Of a stretch of 64,000 bases of DNA, positions 37,933 to 51,451 are shown in pieces. Source of the stretch: Metallyticus violacea (taxonomy: Eukaryota > Arthropoda > Insecta > Mantodea > Metallyticidae); assembly GCA_030762175.1 (NCBI GenBank), contig CM060833.1:170610501-170674500 (forward strand). Reading direction: 5' to 3'. The number at the start of each line of letters is the position of its first letter. The stretch's first letter is position 1. The notes under the pieces are model-generated. The model searched no databases and was not told the origin of the DNA. It saw nothing but the letters and a program-made list of their open reading frames with translations. The translations under genes and the position numbers were made by a program.

Positions 37933-40519
37933 TGTAGTTACTGTTCTACTATTGTTCTATAGTTGTAGTTACTGTTCTACTATTGTTCTATAGTTGTAGT
38001 TACTGTTCTACTATTGTTCTATAGTCGTAGTTACTGTTCTACTATTGTTCTATAGTCGTAGTTGCTGTTCTACTATTGTTCTATAGTTGTAGTTACTGTT
38101 CTACTATTGTTCTATAGTTGTAGTTACTGTTCTACTATTGTTCTATAGTTGTAGTTGATGTTCTACTATTGTTCTATAGTTGTAGTTACTGTTCTACTAT
38201 TGTTCTATAGTTGTAGTTACTGTTCTACTATTGTTCTATAGTTATAGTTGCTGTTCTACTATTGTTCTATAGTTGTAGTTACTGTTCTACTATTGTTCTA
38301 TAGTTGTAGTTACTGTTCTACTATTGTTCTATAGTTGTAGTTGCTGTTCTACTATTGTTCTATAGTTGTAGTTACTGTTCTACTATTGTTCTATAGTTGT
38401 AGTTGATGTTCTACTATTGTTCTATAGTTGTAGTTGATGTTCTACTATTGTTCTATAGTTGTAGTTACTGTTCTACTATTGTTCTATAGTTGTAGTTGCT
38501 GTTCTACTATTGTTCTATAGTTATAGTTACTGTTCTACTATTGTTCTATAGTTATAGTTACTGTTCTACTATTGTTCTATAGTTATAGTTACTATTCTAC
38601 TATTGTTCTATAGTTGTAGTTACTGTTCTACTATTGTTCTATAGTTGTAGTTACTGTTCTACTATTGTTCTATAGTTATAGTTACTGTTCTACTATTGTT
38701 CTATAGTTGTAGTTACTGTTCTACTATTGTTCTATAGTTATAGTTACTGTTCTACTATTGTTCTATAGTTGTAGTCACAGTTCTACTATTGTTCTATAGT
38801 TGTAGTTGCTGTTCTACTATTGTTCTATAGTTATAGTTGCTGTTCTACTATTGTTCTATAGTTATAGTCACTGTTCTACTATTGTTCTATAGTTGTAGTT
38901 ACTGTTCTACTATTGTTCTATAGTTATAGTTGCTGTTCTACTATTGTTCTATAGTTATAGTCACTGTTCTACTATTGTTCTATAGTTGTAGTCGCTGTTC
39001 TACTATTGTTCTATAGTTATAGTTGATGTTCTACTATTGTTCTATAGTTGTAGTTGCTGTTCTACTATTGTTCTATAGTTGTAGTTACTGTTCTACTATT
39101 GTTCTATAGTTGTAGTTGAAGTTCTACTATTGTTCTATAGTTGTAGTTACTGTTCTACTATTGTTCTATAGTTGTAGTTGCTGTTCTGCTATTGCTCTAT
39201 AGTTATAGTTACTGTTCTACTATTGTTCTATAGTTGTAGTTACTGTTCTACTATTGTTCTATAGTTGTAGTTGCTGTTCTACTATTGTTCTATAGTTATA
39301 GTTGCTGTTCTACTATTGTTCTATAGTTATAGTTGCTGTTCTACTATTGTTCTATAGTTGTAGTTGCTGTTCTACTATTGTTCTATAGTTATAGTTGCTG
39401 TTCTACTATTGTTCTATAGTTGTAGTTACTGTTCTACTATTGTTCTATAGTTGTAGTTGCTGTTGTACTATTGTTCTATGGTTGTAGTTGCTGTTCTACT
39501 ATGGTTTTATAGTTGTAGTTGATGTTCTACTATTGTTCTATAGTTATAGTTACTGTTCTACTATTGTTCTATAGTTGTAGTTGCTGTTCTACTATTGTTC
39601 TATAGTTGTAGTTGCTGTTCTACTATTGTTCTATAGTTATAGTTGCTGTTCTACTATTGTTCTACAGTTGTAGTTGCTGTTCTACTATTGTTCTATAGTT
39701 GTAGTTACTGTTCTACTATTGTTCTATAGTTATAGTTGCTGTTCTACTATTGTTCTATAGTTGTAGTTGATGTTCTACTATTGTTCTATAGTTATAGTTA
39801 CTGTTCTACTATTGTTCTATAGTTATAGTTACTGTTCTACTATTGTTCTATAGTTGTAGTTACTGTTCTACTATTGTTCTATAGTTATAGTTGCTGTTCT
39901 ACTATTGTTCTATAGTTGTAGTTGCTGTTCTACTATTGTTCTATAGTTATAGTTACTGTTCTACTATTGTTCTATAGTTGTAGTTACTGTTCTACTATTG
40001 TTCTATAGTTGTAGTTACTGTTCTACTATTGTTCTATAGTTGTAGTTACTGTTCTACTATTGTTCTATAGTTATAGTTGCTGTTCTACTATTGTTCTATA
40101 GTTATAGTTGCTGTTCTACTATTGTTCTATAGTTGTAGTTACTGTTCTACTATTGTTCTATAGTTATAGTTGCTGTTCTACTATTGTTCTATAGTTGTAG
40201 TTGCTGTTCTACTATTCTATAGTTGTAGTTACTGTTCTACTATTGTTCTATAGTTATAGTTGCTGTTCTACTATTGTTCTATAGTTATAGTTACTGTTCT
40301 ACTATTGTTCTATAGTTATAGTTGCTGTTCTACTATTGTTCTATAGTTGTAGTTACTGTTCTACTATTGTTCTATAGTTATAGTTGCTGTTCTACTATTG
40401 TTCTATAGTTGTAGTTACTGTTCTACTATTGTTCTATAGTTGTAGTTGATGTTCTACTATTGTTCTATAGTTATAGTTACTGTTCTGCTATTGTTCTATA
40501 GTTATAGTTGCTGTTCTAC
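37933..40519. repeat. Minisatellite: 83 units of 31 bp
   Basis: The unit 'tgtagttactgttctacta' + 'ttgttctatagt' repeats with a 31-bp period. The spacing 37933 to 40503 equals 83 × 31 minus 3, and one unit near 40211 lacks 3 bp ('actattctatag'). All other units seem length-conserved. Variation is concentrated at two positions: G/A in 'tGtagt' versus 'tAtagt', and 'ttac', 'ttgc' or 'ttga' just after. Each unit looks built from three ~10-bp sub-repeats ('gttctacta', 'gttctatag', 'gttgtagtt'). There are no spacers, so this is not CRISPR, and 31 is not a multiple of 3, so no long frame results. Confidence 0.97.
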
Positions 40520-40639
40520 TAATGAGACCTGCAATAGCATCCGCCATATACATTGCTTGAGAATTTTATAATCATTTTCTATATCTCTTGTTCTATTTAT
40601 ATATGATTTTAATGCTTTCGCTAAATTAAAAATATGTCA

Positions 40640-41040
40640 TTTCCTTCTAAGTGCTACTTTTATACCCAAGAGGAGTCAGATCTGGTAACACGGAGGACAT
40701 GGCTAGAGCCGTTGACGCACGTCCGATACAGCGCCATGCAGTTCCCTTATTCAGAAAGCTGAAAAATCTCACTATGAAAGTGAGAAGGCGCTCCAATGTG
40801 TTGAAATATGAAATCTGGATATGTTGTGGCTAAGATAACAAGCAGAGTTTCAGCATGTCCACAGGTTGCTCCCCTGTTAAGGAGTGCAAAATGCTCCATC
40901 CACAAACGTGTTAAGCAACATGGCACAGAACACGCTGATTTTAAGAGAATGTTGAAAATATTGTTCATTGCATGCACGTTTTCATTTCTCCAAGCTATGC
41001 ACTTTACTTTGCCGCATATATGGAAGTGCATTCATCACTG
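40640..41040 (-). pseudogene. Remnant of a DDE transposase (Tc1/mariner superfamily)
   Basis: On the minus strand the frame 41031-40747 ends with DFIFQHIGAPSHFHSEIFQL, matching the family pattern F-Q-Q-D-G-A-P-x-H-F around the second catalytic Asp. A +1 shift then gives CIGRASTALAMSSVLPDLTP, matching R-W-I-G-R ... P-R-S-P-D-L-T-P before the third catalytic residue. The Asp of QDGAP is Ile here. The upstream part of the frame (about 50 codons) probably continues the catalytic domain. The element stops near the minisatellite and neither end is identifiable. Confidence 0.7.
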
Positions 41041-41044
41041 AAAA

Positions 41045-44000
41045 CCAATCTGGTAGGAAAATCATCCGCCAGCAATTCCTGGAGGTTACTGCAGTTATTA
41101 AATCTTGAGGTATAAGCCAGTACAGCACTATGAAAGATATGTCAACATCAAAACGTACTGGCTTTTTTGAACTAGGCCTTTATTTATCAGCATAACAAAA
41201 GAGATCTTGTTAATCCATTTCGCTGGTCATTTGAAAGAGAAGCTGGAGGTGAGCGCTCAAAGAAGATAAAGAACACTCCACTCTTGAGTATATATTTCTT
41301 CATCGTCTTACTTAAGCCGCTGATGGGCGGAAGAAAAGGACAGATGTCAGAAAGTGGGTGTACTAACATTTGAAAGGCAGAGCGTCAGATTACTGCAGCT
41401 GCGTAATTAAACCATGAATATTAAAAGGAGAGATACATATTCCACTTTTCTATGCTCTGGTCACATCAGAGAAAAGCACTCCACTCAAAGCGAGGCAGAA
41501 ACTTTGTTTCAGTTCCAGCAAGATTAAATACTATTTTATGTGAGCGGCATTATTAAAGTTCTTGATTTATTCGGAATAATTGAGAAAGTATGATAATAAA
41601 CGTAGATGCCGACAGAATCCATGCAATTGTAAGAAAATATCAGCCCCCAAGAAATTAACGACACCTTATAGCAGAGATTTTACTTAAACACTGACAATGT
41701 AAAATAGGCAACTTAAATCAAAATGTAAAGGCACGTGTCATTGCTAAAATAATAATGTTTCTTGAACAACATTTGAAAGCACAATATTTCTCTTCTCCAC
41801 TTTCGTTGAAAGGCTGCCATTATTCAATGCATACAGGAATTAATCCAGATGGAATTTTTCATCAAGTAATGCGAAGTGACCAAGAAATAGATATTTATGA
41901 ATACTAAAGACTTATTAATATTTCGAAGAACAAGTGTTTCAATATTATAAAACACGAAAGAAGTAGAAGAATGCAATTAGACAATGATTGTCGAATTTAA
42001 ATACTCTGTTAATTAAAAAGTGCATTTAAATAACAAGAGTTGTGATTAAACACAGGAAAAAAATTTTTTTTGCATATGATGTCGCAAGTTAGTAGAGATT
42101 TGCAATCATCAGTCATTTAGTAACATCTGCAATTACAGGTCTTACTAGTTTCTAGTTCGAATAATTACCTGTTTAAAATTGAATCAATTTAAATAGAAAG
42201 ATTAAAGTCAGGGCTGGTTACGTTTTATGTTTTACCTTTTCACACCCAAACTACAAAAACTGCTGAACATTTTATACAATTGTTGCGTTTTGGTAATAAA
42301 TTGTTTCGAAATGGAGCTGTTTGTTTTCTATTCTGAGCAAAATGAAACAACAATAACAACACTCCAGGTTGCCAGGCAAAGACAGGAAACAAAAGATGTA
42401 ATAATCGCTTCTTTAAACTTTAAGTGTCATAAGGTAGAGATGGGCAAGGTGAGGGTGTGAGACCTTTGTTTTTAACTTCCCCGCTAATTGTTGTTTAAAT
42501 TATTTTATTTAGGAGGGAGTTCTCCCGAGCGGCAATTTTTGAAGTGAAAATTCTTGATGGGTCTGGTGACAAATGTGAACCAGAGACGAGTTTGGAAAAG
42601 ATAATAGGAAACTCACATATATCTTACTTTATTGATGATAGTGCCAAATACATAAAAATTATGGAAATAATTGATAACTAAAAGTACTGCTTACAGCCTT
42701 AAATAAGATGATATTACGTGAGAGAGACCTCACTAATTAAATAAAAATGATTTGCAATCCAATGAATTTTAATGCAAATCGTATTATAAATGATTCTTAT
42801 GAAATTTAAATGTGAAACGAGCAGAAAAGCTATTAAATTCACGTGTTATCCAAAATGCACTATTTTTAAATGTTTATGGATTTATTAAAACATATTAATA
42901 TTATTTTATTTTTCTAAAACAGCAAACATCTAGCTTTCCCGCTAAAATGATATTCTTTTTTAACGTAACACAAAATAATATCTTTATTTGAAACTAGAAG
43001 CCTGACCAACGAAAGCCCCATTTTATTTTTTTTTTAATTTCTCCAACATGCGTTAATTTTATAAAACGGAAAACGAGGATGCATTGCTGTCATCTGATTT
43101 TCTAGTTCCACCATTCTCTGCACAGGCTGAACATCTCTTCCCACCCAAGTAGAATGTTCATCAGAAACTGCGTTCAGTTCTGATAACACACAGCCGGATT
43201 AACAAGATGAATCGTGTGATCAAGTACTTGTGATTATGTATATCACTTTTCAATAGTGCAATTTGAACATCTCACACAGTTATAAGGAGCCAGGCAGGAT
43301 TTTTTCAATAACAGAGTAGGCATTATCCTGAAATACTTTATCTATGTTTCTTCTAAGTCCAATAAATCCATATCATATCCCATAAAATGTGCTTACATGA
43401 GTTTCTTAACCGTTCGCAGACGAATAACTGCAAACATTTAGAATGTTTGGTTTATGTGTATTGGCCAAGGTGTTTATGAAATTGCAGGGAATGCATTTTA
43501 AAATTTTTGGACGAGTGCCACATTTATTTGTTTTGGAGTCTACTAAAACATTTATTTAACATTTGATGTTTTTCTTTGTAATTGACAGTTATAATTAAAT
43601 TAGTAGATTCAAACGATAGATATCTGCGTTCCAGTCGATCATGCGCGCGGGCTGGAACAGTAGACAGAACGACCACCCGCCGTTTTCAGTAATCTCTCCG
43701 CTTAAGTTATGTGGTCTGTAGAATAGTTTGTAAGAAAATTTAGAGATATTTGCTGGTTCTCGCATAGAAATATTGTAAGAGTGCTGGTTCTTATATTTTG
43801 TGAAACAGGATTATTTAGCAATAGAATTCCTAACAGAAGAAACACTTAGCATTAGAGAAATATTAGAAGTTTCCGCAAAAATCTATGTCGTGTTGTCACA
43901 AAAAAGTTCAGCCCATAGAGCTACTAAATTGCTAAACTCGACACCTTACAGAGCTGTTTTAGTTTACGGTGTAAGTCATGTGACTTTGCAGAATATTATC

Positions 44001-45160
44001 ACTCTACAACAATACTTTAGTTATTTGCACGATTATGCTTGTTTGCAAAACTAAAGACTCGGAGCACTGAACATCCCCAATTAAGTACGAGGTTTCCTTG
44101 CATGACAAAATAGTTGGTATGTAATGCAGTGCAGCTGAAAGATGAAAACAACAATACGTCCCGCGATTCTTTGAAGGCTTTGAGGGAGATTTTGATGACA
44201 AAATGCGACCATTATTAGTGGAAAGTGTTATAAAATAAACCTTACACTATTCATAAATACTGAAAGACAATATAAGAACATAACTTCAAAAATATTCACA
44301 ATTACAACTTTTACATGCAGACACTAATTTTCTCAGAACTGCCTGAATGCAGTGAACACCACTCTGAATATCTGACAACTAACCTTAGACAGCAGGATTG
44401 CTTAACAGCGAAGCTACACACGAACTTACTGTACACTCGTATACAAATCTCAGATGAAAAAGAAAGTGCTGGCTAGTGCAGTCTGGTAGCATGTACAAAA
44501 CGTTCTGTTCACTTCGATTAAGATTTCTCTAACGTAGACTTTAATTGTGATACAGTTTGACGCTTTATCTTTTAGCAATGTAATGTTTAATTTATTAGTT
44601 GACATTTTATTTTATTAGAATGTATATGATTAAGAGCTTTACTATATATGTACGAACTATGACAAATAAAGCATTTTGACGAAGTTATTTGATCTTTTTT
44701 TTTACGTAAATATCTTTTTAGACGATTTCATTTTCAACGGCTGCTTTTTATAAATTTATGCCTTCAGAACTATTTACAAATTTTTGATATTCATTATTAA
44801 AGATAACTTTTGATAATGTAAGATAAGGTTGACAAAATTGGCGGTTATTTCATGGAAATGTGTAGCGATATATTGTTATTGACGTCAGTTGGATTACTTG
44901 TTCGAAGCTATGTAAACTGAAGTGTTCTGCATTGATGAAGAAAAGGCGGCATTAGTTTCAGTACAAATAATGTATTACATTTTAGTAATTAACAAATAAA
45001 AAGTTTCATGTAACCGAAATTGTTGGGGTTGGTTAAAATACGTGCATTTAATTTTCTGCTTATAATAAATAGTTTTGTTTCTCCAATTGATAACTTCCCT
45101 TTATTTTATTTTTATTTATGTTTTCCAATTAAAACTTTTATAAGAGAAATAGTCGGATTT
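41045..45160. other. No supported gene
   Basis: AT-rich DNA. A GC-richer patch at 43620-43700 precedes an 84-codon plus-strand frame (43800-44054) without recognisable domains. No SINE or transposase signature was seen. Confidence 0.5.
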
Positions 45161-45162
45161 TG

Positions 45163-45392
45163 AATGGTGTTTAACGCCCGTTTTCACTACTAGGCACCAC
45201 AGGCGCTGGACACTGATCATACATGAAATGAAATTATATTTTGGGAAAGGCTTTTTTTTAAGGAAGGACACATTCCAGGCCTAAATTTAGGATACCTCTC
45301 CGACATTTACCATTTAAGAGGACTGAGGAAAACCTGGAAAAACCTCAGAAATGACGGTGTTGGCGGGAATCGAACCTCAAGCCTCGGCCAAG
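45163..45392 (-). mobile_element. SINE-A copy, head truncated
   Basis: The tail 'aaacgggcgttaaacacc', the block 'atgtcggagaggtatcc', 'ggaatgtgtccttcctt' and the B box 'gaggttcgattcccgcc' are readable on the minus strand. The A box is reduced to 'cacttggccgagg', so the head has lost bases. Confidence 0.8.
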
Positions 45393-45399
45393 TGGTAGT

Positions 45400-48300
45400 A
45401 AATAATCTAATTGATTAGTTATTAATTATGAATGGCAAATTATACTACCTGTTTAAATAAATTTTCCTGAATTTTAATTTCAAAAGTATACGGTGAGCAC
45501 AATTTTATAATTTATGTAAATTTTGTTTATTCTGGTATAAGAACCGACACTTTTATTTTATTTACATATATTTGGTTTTATAGAATCTACGAGTATAATT
45601 TTTTTTAACTTCTTGTTAAAATGCTCTGGAGAAGAAATACCTACTTCAACACACAACGTCATGAAGGTAATCACGCACTCAATAATTATTATTAACAGAA
45701 AACTGATTTTTGTTCTTACTCAGGTTGGGCAAACATTTCAATCGAAAAGTCACCCAAATCAGGTATATTTCATTTAGTTTCCTTATAAGTGTGATTTGTA
45801 TTTAATGTGTTTTAGTGTTTTATAACAACAAATGCAAGTGGAATAGAATATAATATTATTAGGCATTATTTCCTTAAATGTTCAATTTTTAGCAGCCTAT
45901 TCTGCCTAATTTAAATATTTTTGCCGCTTTATAGCTGCCTGAAAGAAAGGTTTTAATGCTTTAATTTTGGATTCCTACTTATTACGCGAAATCTCAATAA
46001 AATATGCATGTAATAGAACGATATTCCCAAAACCTCTGCAAATTAAGTGAATATTAGACGTTATATATGTAATGTGATAGTTAAAGTTTTATTTACGTAC
46101 CTGCCTATATTTAGCTGCACTGACGTTGCATAGTCAGCAATCTTACAAACATAAGTCACATCAGGTCCTAAGCTTACTTATAAAAATAAGAAAATGTGCA
46201 CACTTTTATTAATCAAAGTTGTATGAGCGTTTAATCTACGGGTCGATAAACTCCACGAATCGTATATGTTTAATTATTAATTAGACCAAAGTTAAACATG
46301 TAAATGAAACAACATTTTATTGAATGTAATAATCCAGTTATATAGCTATTATAATTAATGTTGATGGTTGAAAATTTCATTTCTTTATAAGATCAGGTAT
46401 TACTGATATATTCAGAAAATGACTCGTTTGAGATTGCTATTTAAAAACGCTTTAATTGAAATATGTAATTTTGAAGTGAAGAAATTAGAGCAGAAACCAC
46501 TTAAAAAGAGTTTTGAAATACGAAACATATAACTAGCTAACTTTCCTGATGACAGAGGTAGATCGCAAGAGATAAATTGTATCTGTTTAAAATCATTTCA
46601 AACTTCTTACGGTTACATAGACCTGTAGTAGTCGGCAAAGAAAGCTACAAAGAAATATATTGTTTCACTTATTAGAATCGTTCCCCAAAAGGGCAGCAAC
46701 TCCTGTGGCATATTTGATTCATGACGTGGGACTTGAACACTATTGCCCTCTAGGGATGGTTGGGGCATTAAGCGAAAACCGTTGTTTTCTTATACAGCTA
46801 GCATTTCTTTTTTCTTTTGTTTGCGTATGTTCACATCGTTTTCTCCCACCATTTCTATGAAGTGAAATACAAGAATATTATTATACGTCTTACTAAGAAC
46901 TGAATTAGGGTTTATTTTATGTCACCATTGTGCCAATATATCCAAGCAATAAGAAATAGAGATGTAAATAACAGCAGAAAGAGGAAAATATCGGAAATTT
47001 ACGTTCGTTACTCTAAAAACGGAAAACTTATTTTATTCACAGAAAACAAGATTAATCTTTCAATATCAGTGTTCATTTATTTCAAAGATTAATTAGCAAA
47101 CACATGACTTCTGTATATTATTTTGCTTGCTGTAATTGAGTTTCTAGCCGGATATTATCGAGAAGGGCGTTTGTGTCGAATAAATATACTTGAATCTCAG
47201 TTTTCGGGACAGCAAATCTTTAACTGTTCATAGTCTTGAACATTCTGATTTCAGGGAAAGCATATAGCTCCTTTGGAAATGGCTCAATCTCTTCGTGTAC
47301 TTTTGAGTTGCTATTACTAATACTAAACATTTGTTCAATACTCATGGCTTATAACTTTGGGGTAAAGAAATCTAATCAATGACATTTCATCCTGTTGCAT
47401 GATTGCAAAAAGAAAACTATCTTCAACTATGGCTAATTTCAAGAAATACCTACTTGTATTTCTCGGCATTATTATTTATAGATCAAATCTTATAACGGAA
47501 ATCAGATAACTTACTACATATTTAATTATGTCATGTAAAAGTAAAAGCAGCTAAACTTCTATTAACACGTACTGAAAATTAACCTTGTCCTAATAATAGC
47601 AGATAGGACACGATTGTCGCTAAGCGCTGCTGAAGTTAAAACTTTCTTGATGGGAAACTCTCTACATACAAGGGTGCCAACTTCAAACAAAGAAAAAACT
47701 GTGTTAACATAATAAAACTGAATTCACAAAACAGAAGTGCTACCAACATAACACTACATTTTTAGCAATGTAGCTAATTTATTTTTAGATTACATTTAAT
47801 GTTTTATATTCTGCAGCACTGTTGCCTTTCTCGCTTAAGCGAAGCTAGGAGATATTTTTCAAATGAGATATGTCTTAACCTTTAAATAATTGCAGTAGTA
47901 TAGGAAAAGGTTCATCCTGAAAGTTCACAAGCTTACTTAGTAACTTGGTCGGACTATTTCAACAGCCAGCCACTCATTCTGAGAATTAAAAGAGTAAATC
48001 GTGACACAAAGGACAAACCGACCATGTCATCACACCATTGATTCAAGTTGCTGCCGATGACTGGAGACCACATTGGCCAACCAATTCCTAATCAGATGCC
48101 TTTAAGAATAAAGTGTACTATGTCCTCTGTGCTATGAGGGCACCATAAGAACAGAAAAACAATGGAAGAAATAGGATGTTTGTTTCTACAGATAAAACGA
48201 CGCTCTGTAGTTTGCGTCAGTCTGTAGAAATCGACACCCTGAGTCAAGTATTTCTGCTGAACACTGAAAGAGTTGAACATTCAATAATCAATCGTTCGAC

Positions 48301-49930
48301 TGTTTGAAAGAGGGAAAACGTTGCTATTTGTCAAAGATACAGCAATATAGATAGTAAAAGCTGCTCAAGTTATTAAAGACTTTTATTCAAAGATGGCGCT
48401 TTGCTCATGCCGTTTTCCTAAATTCGACCAGCTTGTATTTCAAAGTAAGAAACTTTTTGTTAAATCTACGTCAAGGAGAGGTGTTCTCATAGCTGTAGGT
48501 GTCCTTTGCCACCGGAAACCATCATTAGACGCTGAGGTTACTGAATCAACGCTTCCAGCGAACTCAGGTGTAATGAAAAAGAGTTTGACATATTTAAAAG
48601 CAAATTTCGGTTCTATAAAGTGGTAGAAACTTTAAATCTGTCACCAAAACTCAAGTTGCACTTGGTGAAGATAGTAAAATGCCGAAAAATAAAATGTGCT
48701 AGATAAAAATCGTTGCAAGTGATTGATTTCTTAAGGACTGATTGTTATAACAACACTTTACATTTCAAAGAGAGTTGACTAAGGGTACTTAAAAATGCTC
48801 CGATTGTGGGTGTCAATATTGAAAGGAACTTATCAAAATATTCTTGCTGATAGTTGTTGGCGTTTCTTTAGCTTTGAGAATCTGCAGTTTATTTACGGCA
48901 ATCAGTTAGCTACATTTTACAGTGTAATTTTTTACCCTTTTTATTTACTGCTAGTGGATGCGAAACATATGTTTTTAAAAAAGTTAGTAACTTACATTTA
49001 ATAAAATAATGATACCTGACATATATTACATTTCATGAATTTTCAAAACTTTAAGGTCATGTTGGGATAATCAAGGTAATTGTATATGTAATTTTAAGGC
49101 ATATTTAGATCTTCAACATCGTTGCACTAATGATTAACATTATATTGCACCAAAATTAAATATAAATAAATAGAACTTGATCTTACAAGGCTAGTTAAGT
49201 TTTAAAACAGTAAATTTAAAACAGTAAATTAGCTCATGGTTAAACTATGTCATTCTTATCGATTACTTTGGGTAACATTAATAATAATATGAGAAATCAT
49301 TTCATGCTTTGTCTTTGTAAATAATGGGGCTCAAGAGTAGGAGTTCCATTCGTGTTTATGTATTTGTATATAAAAGTGAAAGTATATCGAGAATTTGTAT
49401 GGCCATTTGGATTATTACAAGGACGACATCAGCATGTACGGTCATAAGATCCATGAGACAGTTGTATTTATTTGAATGTATTCTAAATCTACATCCATTA
49501 ATACTAAAAAATGCACCTTCTTTCTAGTCTCTTCCATATTGCACCTTGCAGTAAAACTACATTCTAAACAAGGATGAATACCTTTAATTTAAATTTTGTT
49601 CCTTTATATCAGCATTTAATTGTGCATTTTTATGATAATATACTTCACACTTGGCAGTTAAAGTTGTCAAGAGATCGAATACTGTTAATTGATTTCAACT
49701 ATTCTCTTTAAAGGTTGAATATGCGAATGTAGATCATTTAATTGATCGACTTTCTTATACTTTTTGGTTTTCAATTTAATATTACAAATATTCTATGGTG
49801 GTGCTAGTGCCACAAATAAAGTGCTTTTTCTTATTGGGAGTGAAATAAAATAGACAACTTTTTATAATTTTTTAAGTTTATCTATTAATAAAAAGTTATG
49901 GAATTTTATTTAAAAAATAAATCGTTACTA
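45400..49930. other. No supported gene
   Basis: AT-rich DNA with short frames. The 77-codon plus-strand frame 48393-48626, starting with ATGGCGCTTTGC, has a balanced residue mix but no recognisable domain. A short direct repeat of 'ttaaaacagtaaat' is at about 49203-49228. Confidence 0.45.
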
Positions 49931-49941
49931 CAGGCAGAAAA

Positions 49942-51250
49942 CTATTTAACTGTGTATAAATTACTATAAGTCAAAATATCTTTAAAATTCGTATTTCTTA
50001 CAACACCTAAATATTCATGACATTTACTTATATCACTGTCATAAAACTTTTCCAACAAAACATTGAACTGTTGGGCACTTAAAAATAATTTAGAAGTGAG
50101 CGAGTGGCGTTCATCAATTGTTTTATGACTTGTTCACACAAAACTACAAACTATTGCTAGGGAACATTTACTGAAGTCAATTCTTGTAAACCCGTAGTCG
50201 ATGCTCTTACTGGGAATGCTCTTCAGACCTGATACCGGGTTGCAGCTCAACTCCAGTTTTCCCGGAACTGCCACATTCGGAAACGGAATGAGAAAAATAC
50301 AACTTTTCGGATTTCACAGTCCGTTATTTCCTTTAGATCTTTTGACTGGGGCACTTTGACAGGCCTTCAATGTCTTTACTTAAAGGAGGGCTCATCTTCC
50401 AGGAGCTTAGACATTAACAAAATGACCTAAGGCTTGTGAAGGATTTCTCAGCTTACAGCTGTTAACCATCAGATATGTCTGGGGAAAACTTCTGTTTGTA
50501 ACAGAAACAATCTTGTGATCTGCGCTTACGTTTTTTCTGTGTTTAAATGGGGGCGGGTTTTTCTCTGTAAGTTCAAATGATTCATCTTCATAATACTGGA
50601 TACTTCCCTATGGGTGTTGGAAATTCATTTAGATCTCGAGAAGAGATGACAGAAGGGAATGTCATTTTCATGGAGTAGGCTTGCACTGTCTCTGACATTT
50701 TTGTTCCAGCAAGCTCCTTTTTGACAGGTGCTAACAATTCCGCCACACCGAAACACTTCATATTACTTTTGTTGTCATCTAAAAGGCTGGCGTTTCTTTT
50801 TATGTCAAAAACGTGACCAATGAATTTTGATCAGGCTTTTCTAATAAGCAAATACATTTCTGTGTTACAGTTTTCCAGAAGCATTCACAATCTCTTTCTT
50901 TTTTAATTTTGTTTTTTCCTTTCGGCCTTAAAAATATAACTATTAAAAACGCCTCTTTACTCGATAAATCAAATTCGGAGTTTTGAGTAAACTTAACCTA
51001 ATTTTTACTTCTTTCCCTTCTGATCTTCTATTCTATCAAGGATTGCTGAATTCGGTGTAAGTCTCAAATTTATTTCGTTAGAATTTTCTTTTATACTAAC
51101 ATTTTTCTTTTTTCTTTTTTTGTGCTCGTTTTCTATACCTGCTTAGCAATTCCACTCTACCAATCTTTTACATTTTGGAATTCCATCATTTTCTTTCTGT
51201 TCTTTGTCATTCGTGTTCAATAGCTGAGACCTTGCACAATTTCTCACAAT
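49942..51250 (-). pseudogene. Frameshifted protein-coding remnant, family not recognised
   Basis: The minus strand shows consecutive open segments that switch frame but read like one protein. Examples are CARSQLLNTNDKEQKENDGI (about 51235), SEFDLSSKEAFLIVIFLRP (about 50980), NMKCFGVAELLAPVKKELAG (about 50763), SSRDLNEFPTPIGKYPVL (about 50650-50595), YYEDESFELTEKNPPPFKHR (from 50595), VTNRSFPQTYLMVNSCKLRN (about 50500) and SKLFLSAQQFNVLLEKFYDS (about 50093). Open runs of 50-65 codons rich in Glu, Lys, Pro and Asn are unlike the surrounding AT noise. No intron is needed to join them over ~1.3 kb. It may be a retro-pseudogene, a decayed transposon or viral gene, or a real gene with assembly indels. 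Confidence 0.5.
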
Positions 51251-51451
51251 TGAAAAATGAAAAATCTTGCACTCTATGTTGACTTAACAACAGTCCTTGC
51301 TACACCAGCATCTCAAAGAGGTAGGTAACTTGCTCAAGTTGGTGTCATTTAATGGAATACTTTAGTCCCATGCAACAAAACATACGTTCATATTTATTTC
51401 ACACAAGTGAACAATCGGGAACAACACTGTGTGTAATGAGTGATGTAATAA

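Noticed and set aside
37933..40519. 31-bp repeat array considered as CRISPR
   Set aside because: Units are directly adjacent with no unique spacers, and the context is eukaryotic transposon DNA. It is a minisatellite.
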